This document shows positions 11,801 through 23,798 of a stretch of 64,000 bases of DNA, piece after piece. The notes beneath the pieces are model-generated. The model did not search any database. It saw only the letters and a list, made by a program, of their open reading frames with translations, and had not been told where the DNA came from. The first letter of the stretch is position 1. Each line of letters begins with the position of its first letter. The translations under genes and the position numbers were made by a program. The stretch lies in assembly GCA_013400975.1 (NCBI GenBank), contig WBMZ01005341.1, positions 248,001 to 312,000 of the forward strand, given 5' to 3'. Source of the stretch: Atrichornis clamosus (lineage: Eukaryota; Chordata; Aves; Passeriformes; Menuridae).

Positions 11801-14800
11801 TCCTCAAATTCTCTGTTCCTTGCAGTGGACACTGTCTTTGTGTGCAATTAAGATGCCTGTCAGATTCCTCCCTTTTTAAAAGCATAGTAATAATTTTATC
11901 CCTCAACCCATTTGTTGTGTATAAGATTACAAATAACTATAAAAAAGCCAAATTAAATGAGTTGGATTTTAGATTTCTTTAGTAGTCATCTGATGTTTTG
12001 GCTGAGGTTGCTGTGATTCACCAGCAACAAAGAGTATTGTAGCAAATGGACAGGTAATTGCAGCTTTTACCTCTTCCTCCCTCTACATCTTTCTTTACAT
12101 TAAAAAAGAGTTCTTTGTACTTAGCCATGAGTGTACACTCAGGAAGTGGTAAGGCTGAACTATTTGCCCTGTGCAAATAGTATATCAAATGTGTAAGAAG
12201 CAGCACACCAGTTAACTATAATTTCATTGACTGTATTTCCACTGTTTTGCTTTGAGACACCTTATTAAAATACTCTGCTCTAGTCCAAAGGAAGTTACTT
12301 TGGCCAGCAGTTTGTTTTTAAATAGCAAACATTAGCCTTGGTAAGGTGATCTTATATTTTCAGATAAACATATTTCCAAAAATAGTAACTTACCTGGTCA
12401 ACTGTATATTATAAAAAGTTCTTTATAAAATGAAACCAATAAAGCAGAAGTTGCTTGCTCCCTTTTTACATAAACCCTTTCTGACACAGAGTTCTTTGGT
12501 TTTTTTCTGCCCCTTCCTTCCATATGTAAATATGACTAGGAAGAATAAATATGCTTTTGCATCCCTTAGCTAATCGCTGTGCCTGCTTTGCTTGGAGAAT
12601 TGATACATTTTTTAAATCCTAGCTCAAATGCTACTTTCCATGCAGTGCCCCAGACTATGACATTGCAGGCCCTTGTGTTTCAGTGAGCATTGAACAAGCA
12701 GAGTTTTGAACAAATCTTGGCAGGTTCTTGGCAGTGCTGGGTTAATGGTTGGACTCAATGATCTTAAGGGTCTTTTCCAACCTAAAGAACCCTGTGATTC
12801 TAAGGGATCACTCCTGACTCTTGGATACTCAGGTACTGCTGTAAAATAACGTGTGTATGGGGAGGGAGCTCTAAGTGGGAAGGTGACAGTAAGGGAGAAG
12901 ACGAGCTGTTCTGCAGGAGCACCACAAGGGATGTGTCTGAAGGGGGTTTTAGGATGTCCCATAGGGTTGGTCTTGGTTCAGAGGAGGTGCTGGTTTTGCA
13001 GCTTTAGTGTGTGCTTATTTGGTGAAGGAAATTAAAAGATCTGTGAAAATAGAGTCCCTGTTTCAGCTGTTAGAGCAGAGCGTTCAAGTCACCTAAGTAG
13101 CAAACCCAAGGACACACACCTTTAAGAGGGAAATAAGATATATTAAAGAGAAGCTGGTTTGTTATCTTGTCCGCCAGCTGGTGCAGCTGCTGTCACTAAC
13201 ACAAGCAGCATTTTAAACTCAAAGGGATGTAGCTCTGAGTGCATCATGATACGATGGCAGAAGTTTCTAATAATACTGGTTGTGCCATTGCCTCTTTATC
13301 CCATGGTTTAGAAATATCCAGTAACATGCCCTGTGAAGGAGAGATTTGATCTCTTGGAGCAAGTTTCTGTATAGGAGCTGAAGGATTTTAGTATCTTGAA
13401 AGAGGGGCTTCTCAGCAAGTTTCCAGGTTCTGCTTTAAAATCACAAATTTATAATATTGTTACACTTAAGTCACTGTGGTTAACTCCTAGTCATGACAGT
13501 GGAGTGGCAAGAGAGTTCTTCTCTAAGGTGCTGCTTAAGGCCAGGTCTTGTTTGAAGTAGCTGCCAGTTTAGTCATTCCATTTAGCTGAAATTTCAGTTT
13601 GAATGGAAAAAAAAATCTGTTTTGAAGGAGATAAGGCTGATTCAAGTGAGATTTTATCATGCAGAAAAAAAATTATGTATGAGAGAGAGACTTCAGGAGG
13701 TTTCCTAGAGAGCAGTAGCCAAATGTCAAAACACAACAAACAGGTGAGGAAAAAAATAATAAATATGTTAACCTGATGTGAGTGTTGCACCACTTCAAAG
13801 TGGAATGAAGGAGATGCTGGCATGTGCAAGGACCTGTCTGTATGGGTGAGTGTTGCAGGCTGATGACCAGCAAAGCTGTGAGCAGCATGGAAAGACAAAT
13901 ACAATTTTTTTGAATCACTTCTTCTTGCAGAGCACAGTGCAGGCTCTGTGTCGTGGTTCCTGTGCCCCAGATGAAGGTCTGCCCTGTGCTCAACTCTGAA
14001 AGAGTTTCTTGTGTAAGACTTGTATTTCTTAGTTCCTTCTGAGTTAGTTGGTGGGGAAGGTGTCCTTTGCTGAGGTTGAAAAATTGGCGGTTTTTTGATG
14101 TCCATTTTATCAAGACACTCCTAAAAGTGAGAAGTGCTGAGAACTCAGTGTAAGTAAGTTTTTAGATGAAAAATTGTATCTTGAGCCCCTACAACTGTGT
14201 CTGCCAGCTCAGCTGTGTCATACTCTCCAGCTTACTTCTGAGAAGAAAGGCTGACAGTCTTGCCATAAGTTACATAGTAATAAATTCAAATTATTAAGTA
14301 ATTTGAGGAATATGAAGACTTTGTTATAGCTGTAGCTCTTCCATATGGTCACAGCACTGGGAGACATTCAAGCTTAAGGTTTACTGCAGATTAATTTTAC
14401 AAACCTTGAGCAAGTCATTAGTCTCCAGGTTCACGGAGGAGGGAGTTACTTGCTTCTTAATGCACCCAGCTATTCTGCTGATTAATAAGATAATATAGTT
14501 GAAATACTCTTAATGCTAATAAACTACAGTATTTCAGATTCCCATCACAGTTGATTAGATTGGTGCTGTTATCTTTTCCTATTTTAGCCTGACTGACTAA
14601 CAGGCTGCTTTTCTTGCATAAAAAGACCAGAGTGAATTGTGACAGTCTAAAGAGATTTCTTCCATATCAGTGTCCAGGAAGTTCCTGTATTGATTACATC
14701 AGTCTGTGGTGCTGGTTAATGAGTTCTTACTCTCCTGTCCTCCTCCTTTGTGAGCCACTCATTTGATTTGAGCAGACACTTCTGCTTTGCAAGTAGTAAC

Positions 14801-17298
14801 AGTGTAGTATGACTAGAGAAATGTTCCATGCAGCATCAGGTTTTGGGGGTTTGTTGTTTATGTAGAAACATATTTGATGTGACAACCCCACAGTGCTCAT
14901 TTTAGTTCAAAAGCTAAAATACCAATACCAATAGATTTATTCTTTCTGCAATTCATTTTTTGAGGGTTTTTTCCTCAAACTGGTTCAGGAACTTGCAGCT
15001 AAAATGGAATGGGACTTCATCAGGTTCAGCCTTCCAGTATTTGCTATTTACTCATACAAGCCTAACAAGGGGCTCCAGTAGTAACTGCCCAGTAAAAAAA
15101 GGGCAGTAAAAGCCTGATCTCTTCCATTCTAACATAGTTACTGCATAGCAAGTGATTTTATTTCCTTACTTTTGGGGGTTTTTTTCCTAACACAATAATT
15201 TTAGTGAGCACTTAATACTGAGTAGAGGAGCTAAATAGAAAAAAAAGTTGTGTGCCATTCTCAGCAGCATTTCTGAGTTTTATGGGCATTTCGGTAGACA
15301 CCAGTGATATCCTGGCTAGAAGCTGGTGTGGAATGGTGGAAATCCTTCTAAGTAATACTCATTTCATTAAGGTATTTGCTAGGCTCCTGAGAAAGTGTTG
15401 TAACTTCTTGTTTTTTTTATATTTAGAATCCCCTTGTTACCTAAATAAACTTTATTTTGTAGCTAGACTTGCAGATGTGGTAAGTTTAAGACAAAGCATC
15501 TTCCATTTAGTGTGGCAGAACAGTAGAGCAAACTTTAGACAATAAATCATAAAGGCAGAGTTTGACATGCAAAGGAAGAGTTGGACTACCACATCACAGG
15601 GCATCAGGGCATGTACATGATGAATTAAGAGCACTTTTGCCTTTTCAAATGTGCCCTTCATTTGAAATAGGTTATTCAGGTTTCAGCAGCTTCTACCACT
15701 CACATATCAGTGTGAGGGTGAGCAGCATTTCAGCAGTTCAGGCTTAAATTAGCTTTGTAGCCTGAGCAGACAGGTCAGGAGTTGGAACATCTCTTCCCTT
15801 TTAGATGGCTTGTGTTGCTTCCAGTGACTCTATACCTGTTCTTCTGTTTCAGTAGTGTTGGGTTCCTTCATTTTCATGTCAGCACCTTTTCAGTAGTCAC
15901 TGAAAGTAGCTGCAGTATTTTTTTCTTCTCTTTCTTAGTGTGTCTAAAGCTTTTTATGAATGTTACCTGAGGTTTGTGCTAGAATGAAAGTGCTGAAGAT
16001 GGTGTGTCGTGTGATGTTAGGAAGAGAAGTCCCTTGGGATTACAAAGGGAGAGAACTCATTTTAGACTGTTCCCCTTGAAATTGTCTTAAACCAAGACAC
16101 ATGGAAATGCTGATAGTCAAGAATTTTGCCCTCTCCTTGCACCTCTTTTAGTTTTTAGCATTGAATCTGATTAATGTTCTATCATTTTCACTGATATGTG
16201 TGTTTTCACAATAGTTGAATGATTTCTGTTTGTTCAGTCACCCAACAGTTTTTATGATGGTAGTTTTCGGGTTTTTGTTGAAGTTATCAAAACATAATTC
16301 TCCTTTTCTACTCTTCCTGCACTCCTCCCAGCACTGACTGGTACACTGTCCCAGTAGCTGCTGCTGTGGTACTGGGCATCTCTGCAAGATGCAGGGTTTT
16401 ATTTGACTGGCCTTTTAAACCACCTCTCACATTTCCTTAGGAAGAGGAGAGAGGAACAAACAGGTAGCAAGAGAATTAGTAGGAGCAGGTATCCTCAGGT
16501 TCTGAGTGTCATCTTGTGTCCTTCTTTCTCACCTCATGGAATCAGTTGTGATTTCTTTGTATTTTTTCCTACTCGAAAATCTCCTTCTTCCTGGTAAGCA
16601 CTTTGCTAATAAATGCAGTGGGGTGACTGGGAAAGGCAACAGTGAGGTCAGTGCCATGGGGTGTTCACCCAGAGATCCTTGGAGAGCTAGGCTACCCCCT
16701 GGCAAGATAGGTCTGCACTGGGAATAAGACTCCAGTATCAGAGTGCAGATCATAAAAGATGTCAATGCTCTATTTCAGGAGATAGAGAAAACGTGTTTTT
16801 CTTGTTCTCTGTAACCCTGCTATGTGAAATACTTGGGGTTTTATGTTGTTTTAAGGGCTGAGAGAATCAATACGTACATGTTTAAGTGTGGTGACTACCA
16901 CTTAAGATGGAATCTAAGTGTAGCACAGTCTCACAACTCAAATGGGAAACTTGGGAAAAGCAGGTTGCACTTCTGGGATAGACAGGGAGACAGGGTTCTT
17001 TGAGTTATTAATGAATGGTGTACATAGTTGACAAAAACTGACTTTTTAATGGATTCTAGTCTCACTTTTAAAAACTGAAATATGAATTCCTGTAGAAAAG
17101 AATTTGAAGGAAAATAGCAAATACACTTTAGAGTTTCAGCAACGTTCTTATTTTCATTTGCGTATACAGAAGTGTAATGTAAACTTTACTTTTATGTTCG
17201 TTCATTGTAGATGTTCTCTTCAGTCTCTTTTCTTTTATTTCCAAATAATTTGTTTCTGTTTTTTTTTTTCTCTTTCCTTTTCTTGCCTCTTTGTAAAG
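8833..17298 (+). other. PTK2: Large intron, part 1 (up to the 84-nt cassette)
   Basis: First part of the 13.5-kb interval between constitutive exons. A CR1 tail lies at about 12690-12805 and a pyrimidine/C tract at 10740-10760. The end, from about 17225, is a long pyrimidine tract that leads to TTGTAAAG at 17298. No other exon was recognised. Confidence 0.8.
12690..12805 (+). mobile_element. CR1 LINE 3' end fragment
   Basis: 'ggttcttggcagtgctgggttaatggttgg' up to 'ttccaacctaaagaaccctgtgattct' matches the terminal part of the copy at 34040-34122 in order and orientation. It is 5'-truncated and non-coding. Confidence 0.85.
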
Positions 17299-17382
17299 GA
17301 GTCAATCACTGTCAGCATAAAGTAAAGAAAGCTAGACGCTTTCTGCCTTTCGTCTTCTGTGCCCATGAGTCGCCGCCCAAGG
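17299..17382 (+). CDS. PTK2: Optional FAK exon, 84 nt (28 residues), matches neuronal 'box 28'
   Basis: A strong T/C tract (from ~17225) and TTGTAAAG precede an 84-nt open segment followed by GTACTG. Read with the phase-1 G from 8832 it gives 28 residues without a stop, beginning GVNHCQHKVKKARR and ending AHESPPK, and it leaves phase 1 again. A 28-residue cassette ('box 28') is reported for brain FAK; the length and place fit, but I did not compare its sequence. The insert is basic (KVKKARR) and would lie ahead of Y397. The donor is weak, as expected for an optional exon. GC and CpG content are higher than in the surrounding intron, consistent with a coding exon. Confidence 0.72.
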
Positions 17383-17676
17383 GTACTGCTCTGCTCTTTG
17401 TCTAGGCTGCCTTATTAACCCAAAAGCTGAATATACTAACTCAGTTACTGTTTGTAAACTACTTTAGCCTCAGGTAAACAGAGTTCCAAGAATAATTTCA
17501 TTATATTTTCCTCCTGTTGAATTGGATTTTCATAGAGTGTCACCAGCTTGCTGGTCTCCGTTTTTATGGAGAGCTTGTTTTCAAGCGTCATATGCCACAA
17601 TGGCAAACATATTAAATGATTTTGTTTCTATAGTTATGCAGCCCCTGTCTGCCATGGGGTTTTTGTTGATATATTT

Positions 17677-17684
17677 TGACGTCA
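17677..17684. promoter_or_regulatory. CRE palindrome TGACGTCA (candidate)
   Basis: An exact 8-bp CREB/ATF palindrome within the cassette-rich intron. The CpG inside it has survived in an otherwise CpG-poor intron. No promoter features were seen close by, so this is a motif match only. Confidence 0.35.
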
Positions 17685-18464
17685 TTCTTGGACCCCTGAT
17701 ACAGCATGCTTATGAATGAAATAGAATAGCAACAACAAGCATCAGCTGAAATCACTTTGAATTAAACTCTTGAGTACAGCGATGCTTTTGGCTGCGTACT
17801 GGTTCAGCGCTTGGTCTGGACCAGTTTGGCTTTGTTAGGGGTAAGAGGAATTTCCCTTTTTCTATAAATACTGTCTGAAGTGCCTTAGCTTGTGCTGTGG
17901 GTTTTGGTGTGCAGTAGGGCCGCTGCAGTACACGCGGAATCCGGTGTTTGTTTGAACATCTTCCCTGTAGAGTTGCTCCCTTTGCCACTCGTTTAAATTT
18001 CAGCTTTGTACAACTGCAGTATGCTCTGCGTAGTTAAAACTTAGATGATTCCATTTCTTACTCATGTCTTGGTGATAGCATAGGAGTGGCAAGAGTGCAT
18101 TTGTTTTGAAAGGGTCGACACCAACTCTGCTTATGCAAAGTCCTCAGTGTATGTGCAGAGTCAGGTTGAGCCGACTCATCTGGCTGTAGGAGAACTGCTT
18201 TAAAGTTTTGAATAAAGAAACTGACTTTTCTTAACAATGCATTAAAATAATTAGTTCCACTCCCAAATTTAATTTTTGTGTACATTTGTGTTTGAAAGTC
18301 ATTAACTCTGTTTCATCATACAAGCTTCTTAGAGTGTATCTTTGTCCCTTGGGTTTTAGGTGAGAAGTCTTAAAATTCTGCTACTTTTCTGCTTTCTCTT
18401 GAGTCAGGTATATAAGATAACTACAGTCTGAATACTTTTGGATTACTCATGAATTTAATAGTAT

Positions 18465-18542
18465 ATTTTCCCCTCCCCCTTCTCTGTCCCCTTTCTCTCC
18501 CCCTCTTTTTTCTCTCTCCTTGCATGCCACCTGGATCTGCAG
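18465..18542 (+). promoter_or_regulatory. PTK2: Long CU-rich tract, UGCAUG and 3' splice site of the 18-nt microexon
   Basis: About 55 nt of nearly uninterrupted C/T (TTTTCCCCTCCCCC...CTCTCTCCT) ends at the RBFOX-type motif TGCATG (18521-18526), followed by CTGCAG. CU tracts are bound by PTBP1 in non-neuronal cells. RBFOX sites placed upstream of an exon usually repress it. UGC just before AG suits the neuronal factor SRRM4. The binding roles are inferred from motif class only. Confidence 0.6.
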
Positions 18543-18560
18543 ATGAAATTAGTGGGGACG
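18543..18560 (+). CDS. PTK2: Optional FAK microexon, 18 nt (DEISGD), 'box 6'
   Basis: Eighteen bases lie between CTGCAG and GTAATA. With the phase-1 G from the upstream exon they read DEISGD and return to phase 1, so inclusion gives ...SVS-DEISGD-ETDDYAEI. This is the 6-residue insert on the N-terminal side of Y397 found in brain FAK (FAK+6). Mammalian work reports stronger autophosphorylation when the 6- and 7-residue inserts are present. The insert is acidic. The exon is too short for normal exon definition, and the unusual upstream CU tract plus UGCAUG support regulated use. Confidence 0.9.
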
Positions 18561-21500
18561 GTAATATGTTTTCTAGTCTGTGTGTTACTAACGTGCAATA
18601 TGCAACTCTTATATCCATATACCACTTAATGCACATTTCAGTAATACGTTTTATGCAGCTTTCTGTGTTAAAAAGTGGTCTGCTTTGGGTATTAGCTGAT
18701 AAATACTGTACTTTACAGGCTGTACAACTAATGCTTCCTGCTAAACTGGAATTGAAAAAGGAAAAGCTATTTCAAATACACAGGGATGTGCTGTTGCATG
18801 TGTTTGCAATGAGACTTGTGGCATGATGCAAAGAAGGTTTAGAGGTTTGCAAGAGTGTCCAGTTTGACTGAAATGGTTATATCATAATTAATTTGGTCAG
18901 TGAGTGAGATCAGTGGATGTAACACCTGAGAAATGAATCTACTAAGTAATGCTTTAAAGGCGTCAAAGTGGTCCTTGGATAAAAAGAAGCTGTACAAGCT
19001 AGATTAATGCAGATTGAATACGTGAATATTAACCAGGTTTCAGCTGTTGATACTCATAATTTTAAAGACAGATTTTAATGTTTGGGGTTTTCTTAAAAAA
19101 CTTTGTAACTTACCACAAAATACTTAACTTCTCCAGACTTCATAGTCCTTTTTCTTCTGAAAACAAGTTGGGTTTTGATTTTTTCTAAAGAGATTTTTAG
19201 CTGTTTTTCTAAAGGATTCCATCTGATGTTGGGAAAGAATTAAATTGCTGCTACTGATAGTGTATCTTTGTTCTTCTAAACAGGAGGTACTAAAAGAGCA
19301 TAAAAGCAATATGCAAAAGAAGGTGACAAGAGGAAATAGAGATCACATCTTGTGACCTTCCTTTCAGTAAAATATAAAGGGGGTGTATAACTTTTCATCT
19401 CCTTTCCTTCAGATACAAACTAAAGATAATACCACACAATTTTCTTTCTTTTCTTAAACATTAAAGGAACATTATTTCTATCATAAATGTAGAAATTATA
19501 TTTCAGATACTACCCCTGCATAGCTTTTTATGGGAGCTTATCTTCTTTTATAAACTACAAGCTCTGATAAATGGGAAAAATCATGAAAAGGGGAAGTTCA
19601 AACATGTGGTTAAGGTCATGGATTAGTTATTAGGGATTTAATATCCTGAAGTGGTTTTTTTTCCTACTGTTTAATAAATGCATTCAGATTTAAGTAAAAC
19701 TCAAATTGGCTCATTCATGTGTGTGACCACCACTACCTATGCCCAAAAATGACCTCTTCCTTTTTTCATCTCCAAGAATCATAATGAGTGAAAAGGTTCA
19801 CTGCTGGGTTTTAAAAGTGCAAGAGGGCAGCAACGATGTTGTTACTAAATTTGAGGTTTTTCTAGACTTCCCAAGGACCCCAAAGACACCTGGAATCACT
19901 GCTTTGTTGTGAGTGTTCAGCTCTTGAGAGTGCTGTAACACATTCTCCTTTGTGGAGCAGCCTGGAGAGCCTTGCCCAGCTCAGTTCTGCTTTAGGCTCC
20001 ACGTAGGTTCTGGAATATCTCTTACAAACACAGTTCTGGGCTTAGCAGACCTGGTAACAGTCTCAGTCTGTGACTAATCCTGGGGTGAAGTCCCGATGTG
20101 AGGGAGGCCAGTTCTCTTTGTTCCAGAACACTTTGAGCACATCAGTGTTAATGCCTTGAGTGAATTTTCCTCTAATTCCCAGAAACATTGCCAGACTTAT
20201 ATAGGATTTATTTTTTGAATTCTTATTACGAGTTCCTCTCCGGAGTGTTAAATTTGTAACAAGAAATATTTGTGTGGTTAATTGCATATATTTAACTTAT
20301 TTGGATTGATTATGAAGACACTTCTGGTTTCATGATGGTTTTGGGCAATGTATCAAAACCATATAAAGTGCTCTGTGCAGCTCTGAGAATGCTTTTAGTA
20401 TGAATTAAGTCATTAATTTAAAATAGAGAGATGAACAGGCTGTGTCATTGATCACATTCTGTAAGCACTGTTCCATAACCTAGTGTGACAGGTGTTTGGG
20501 GTTTTTTAAGTGGCACCAGTTCTGGTTTCCAAACTTGAAAAATTTTTCTTAAGTATGTTTGCCATATCTTTCATCCAGTCCATTTTTTAACATAGATTAA
20601 GAACTTTCTGATATCCTCCAAAAAATAATACCACAATATTTGAAGGAAGCAGAGTGATTTGTCCCCATCACGTCAGGAATTTTGGTTTTTTAAAGCTAAT
20701 TTATTAGCTCAAACTGAGGCTTATTTTCTACAAAAACATTAGTTTATAATGTAGGGAAGAAAAAAAAGATACCAAGAAAGAGATAACTGGCTCTGGAGTG
20801 TGCTGCCTGTTCTGAATTGTGCACTGTTTTTATAATTTATTGAGTTTTCATTAGATGACGGTGTTTTGCTATGTCCTAAATAGAAATTGCCTAGCAAAAA
20901 CTAAAATGACGTAGAATTTCCTGATTCTGCTTTTACAAGACCTGGTATCTTCCTACAGTAGTTCAAAAGAAAAATAATTTCATTTAAGTAGTAAGAAATT
21001 AGGATCATAAAATTACCCTTACTCCCTGAAGTGTGTTGAACTTCAAAGGTTATAGGCAACCTGTAGTTTCCTAATCATTGAATATTCAGTTTGCCTGAAA
21101 ACTGAGCCTCTTGCTTCTCTGTGTGTATAATATTGATGAGCCTTGCTCTTGTTTCAGGGTTGGCTTAAGCTGGTTGAGCTGAGGGCCCATCCCATCCTTC
21201 TTCCCACCTCACTGTGGCTGTGTCCCATTCCCCAGTCAAAGCCATCGCTCTAGGAATGATGCCAGGGACCTGTAGGGATATCCGTATGCTCCAGGGCAGA
21301 TGGGGGAAAAGGGGGAGTAAATCATGGCTTCCAGAGACTTTCCAGTGTGTGATCCCCTGAAACCAACCACAAAAACCTGAGTTTGAAATGACTCAGTTTT
21401 GAGAACCTCTCTTTGCATTTAAAGTTGGCGAATAGAATTTAATAGCCTTGAAGTAAAAAATTATCCCATTGTTGTGGACTGGCTTTAAAACTCCTGGAGG

Positions 21501-22302
21501 AATTTATCTGACCTTTAGGAAATCACCTCCACACACTGGAAGTTCTTCAGAGCAGGAGAAGGACCTTCTAATACGACTTGACACCATTTAAACCATTTTG
21601 AGAACAGATGATGTAAAAGTTGTAAGTTTTAAACAGAGGAAGAAATGCATTGTCATTTTTTCTGAAATTTTGGGAAGTTGTTTTCAAAATCTGTCCATGA
21701 AATCTTAATTCTTGGCAGCAAAACTAGTAGTGAATTTCCACTAAAGAAGGAAAATTGAGACCATTGCAAGACAAATGGGTGTGAGAGCGTGGCTTAAAAG
21801 GTCTTTGTACTCTAGAAGACTCTGTGGTAAATAACTCAACCTGGCCACACTGACAGTAGGTGGATGCTGCCCTGGAACATCATTAGTGTCTTTTGCCTGT
21901 TTGACATAAAAAAATAGCAAACTATTATTCACACTTTATTGAAGGTAAAGCAATTTAACTCATTAATAATTTTTTTCCTTATTGCAATGGAATTTGCTGC
22001 TAAAAAGTTTTAAAGCCAATAGTTATGATTGGTCCCAATTACAAAACTTGAACTTTTTTGAATCCAAATCTTCATTTTCTTCTTTGTTGAGTGTATCTAT
22101 GTGATGTAACATAATTGGCACTGAGGTCATTATCATACCATGAATTATGCATGAGCAAGTTTTATTCATGCTGCTGTAAATGCGTCCCAGCAGTGCTGCA
22201 CCTGGGGGTTGTGCCATATCAGCCTTGATAAATTGGAGATACTGTTCTGGAGATTTGTTTTCATCTGCTTTTCCCGAAACTCTTCAATTCCTCCCTTTGC
22301 AG
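18561..22302 (+). other. PTK2: Large intron, last part
   Basis: From the microexon donor GTAATA to CCCTTTGCAG. A second TGCATG lies at 18795-18800, about 235 nt downstream of the microexon. No transposon was recognised and nothing else was seen. Confidence 0.8.
18795..18800 (+). promoter_or_regulatory. UGCAUG (RBFOX-type) motif downstream of 18-nt microexon
   Basis: An exact TGCATG inside 'gttgcatgtgtttgc'. Downstream RBFOX sites usually promote inclusion of the preceding neuronal exon. At ~235 nt it is within a plausible range but could be chance. Confidence 0.35.
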
Positions 22303-22359
22303 AGACTGATGACTATGCAGAGATTATAGATGAAGAAGACACTTACACAATGCCCTCAA
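22303..22359 (+). CDS. PTK2: FAK exon with autophosphorylation site Y397 and Y407
   Basis: This 57-nt exon follows CTTTGCAG and precedes GTAAGT. It reads ETDDYAEIIDEEDTYTMPS plus one base. DDYAEI holds Y397, the autophosphorylation site whose phospho-form binds the Src SH2 domain; EDTY holds Y407. The exon enters in phase 1 and leaves in phase 1. It is flanked by the 18-nt cassette upstream and the 21-nt cassette downstream, so both optional inserts fall beside Y397. The residues are identical to vertebrate FAK as I know it. Confidence 0.98.
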
Positions 22360-23798
22360 GTAAGTGCCGTGGTTAACTTGGGAACTTTCCTATCCAAAAA
22401 CTTCTTTGATTGAGCAGGGACTGAAATATTTCAGCCTTATTTAATGTGTGCAGAGAAAATGTTCTTTATCATGTTTTGAAAAATCTTAGATTCAGTGTTT
22501 TTCAGGTGCTGAATCAAAAAAACACAAATTCTGATTTGCTGCTAACAGTGACTTCATAGTGAAATTCTTTTTTTTGGTCTCAAAATGTGGATTTTTTTTT
22601 TATTGTGCTGCTGAAGATAATATTTAAATAAAAATTTGATAAGATCCCTGTGATAAGAGCAAACAGTTTGGGAAGCTCTGTGTATTGCTGTCTAACTGTA
22701 TCTCACCTTGCCCCATGACAGATGTGGTGCTCTCCAATTCCATGAGAGAAGAAAACTCAACTATACCACATTTAGTTTTGTTAAAGATGAAAGACTGCAG
22801 GAACAAAAATAAAAATTCAATGTTCTGCTAAGTCTTCATCTTTGGAGTAAAAACAGTGATGCTGTAGCCACTACAAGGATTTTGTCTTACAGCCTGCTTG
22901 AATTATAATGTCATCTTAAACTGCCAAGGCTAATACATTTAACATGAAAGTGCAATATTCTGATTTTAAAAGCTGCGTCTGCGAAATTCCAGTTGCATTT
23001 GGGCAACCAAGGGTTTCTTCAGAAGCAGACAATCCATTGATACAGAATCCTGCCAAGACATCAGGTTTGGTTAGTGTGACAGGGGAGCATGGTGCTGAAC
23101 AGGGGCCACTTTCTGCTGAAGGGCCGTGAACTTACAGAGGTTTCTGAGTTCACCACGTGGCAGAATGGTTCATGATCACTTCAGTGTTTGCAGCATCCTT
23201 TCCACTACTGTGGAAAACACTTGAAAAGCAAGAATATATGTTTTGCAAAACATATATATTTCAACTCCAATATTTGAAAAGCAATAATATATGTTTTCCA
23301 GAAATAAACAGCATGTTTTGAATGTCTTGCAGTAAGTTACTACATGATTCTATTAACACAGTTACAGGACCAAAACATACTGTGATAAATTATATCCTTT
23401 ATTTTTTGTTAACAGATTGACTTCGTGTAGTTTACTTTTCTTCCCCTAATCGTTTTTATTTAAATTCTCTTGGAAGTAATTACTTGTGGGCCCAGCCCTG
23501 GATGGTGCTGAACACTTAAGTATGGCTTCAATGCAAAACCCATGAGATGGGCTGTGGAGGGAAGTTCCTTAAGTGCTTCACTGGATTGAAGGGGACTCAA
23601 GTGTTCAGCTCCCAAAGGACTGAGCCAGTAAAGATCACAAGAACAGACCTGTGACTTCTGCTAATGTAAACTTAAAATTGCATCAGTATATGTCTCCATA
23701 TTTTTCTTTTTTTAATGTTAAAAAATGTTTGTCCTTGTTTTTATTTTAAGAAGCTCTCTCTAAGTAAGCATTTGATTTTTCTCTTAATTGCACTGCAG
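22360..23798 (+). other. PTK2: Intron before the 21-nt microexon
   Basis: Contains a perfect 24-bp palindrome at 23234-23257 and a nearby partial direct repeat of it (about 23221-23246 and 23274-23300). No mobile element was recognised. It ends in CACTGCAG. Confidence 0.8.
23234..23257. repeat. 24-bp perfect palindrome
   Basis: ATATATGTTTTG and its exact reverse complement are joined with no spacer. A related copy of the left half with its flank ('ttgaaaagcaataatatatg') follows about 53 bp later. It may be a small decayed element or a chance A/T-rich structure. Confidence 0.7.

Larger units (their letters stand above)
17383..18542 (+). other. PTK2: Intron between the 84-nt and 18-nt cassettes
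   Basis: There is no transposon here. A perfect cAMP-response palindrome TGACGTCA lies at 17677-17684. The 3' end (18465-18520) is an almost pure C/T tract, then UGCAUG, then the acceptor. The complex, repeat-free sequence is what one expects of conserved flanks of regulated microexons, but conservation is not shown here. Confidence 0.6.
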
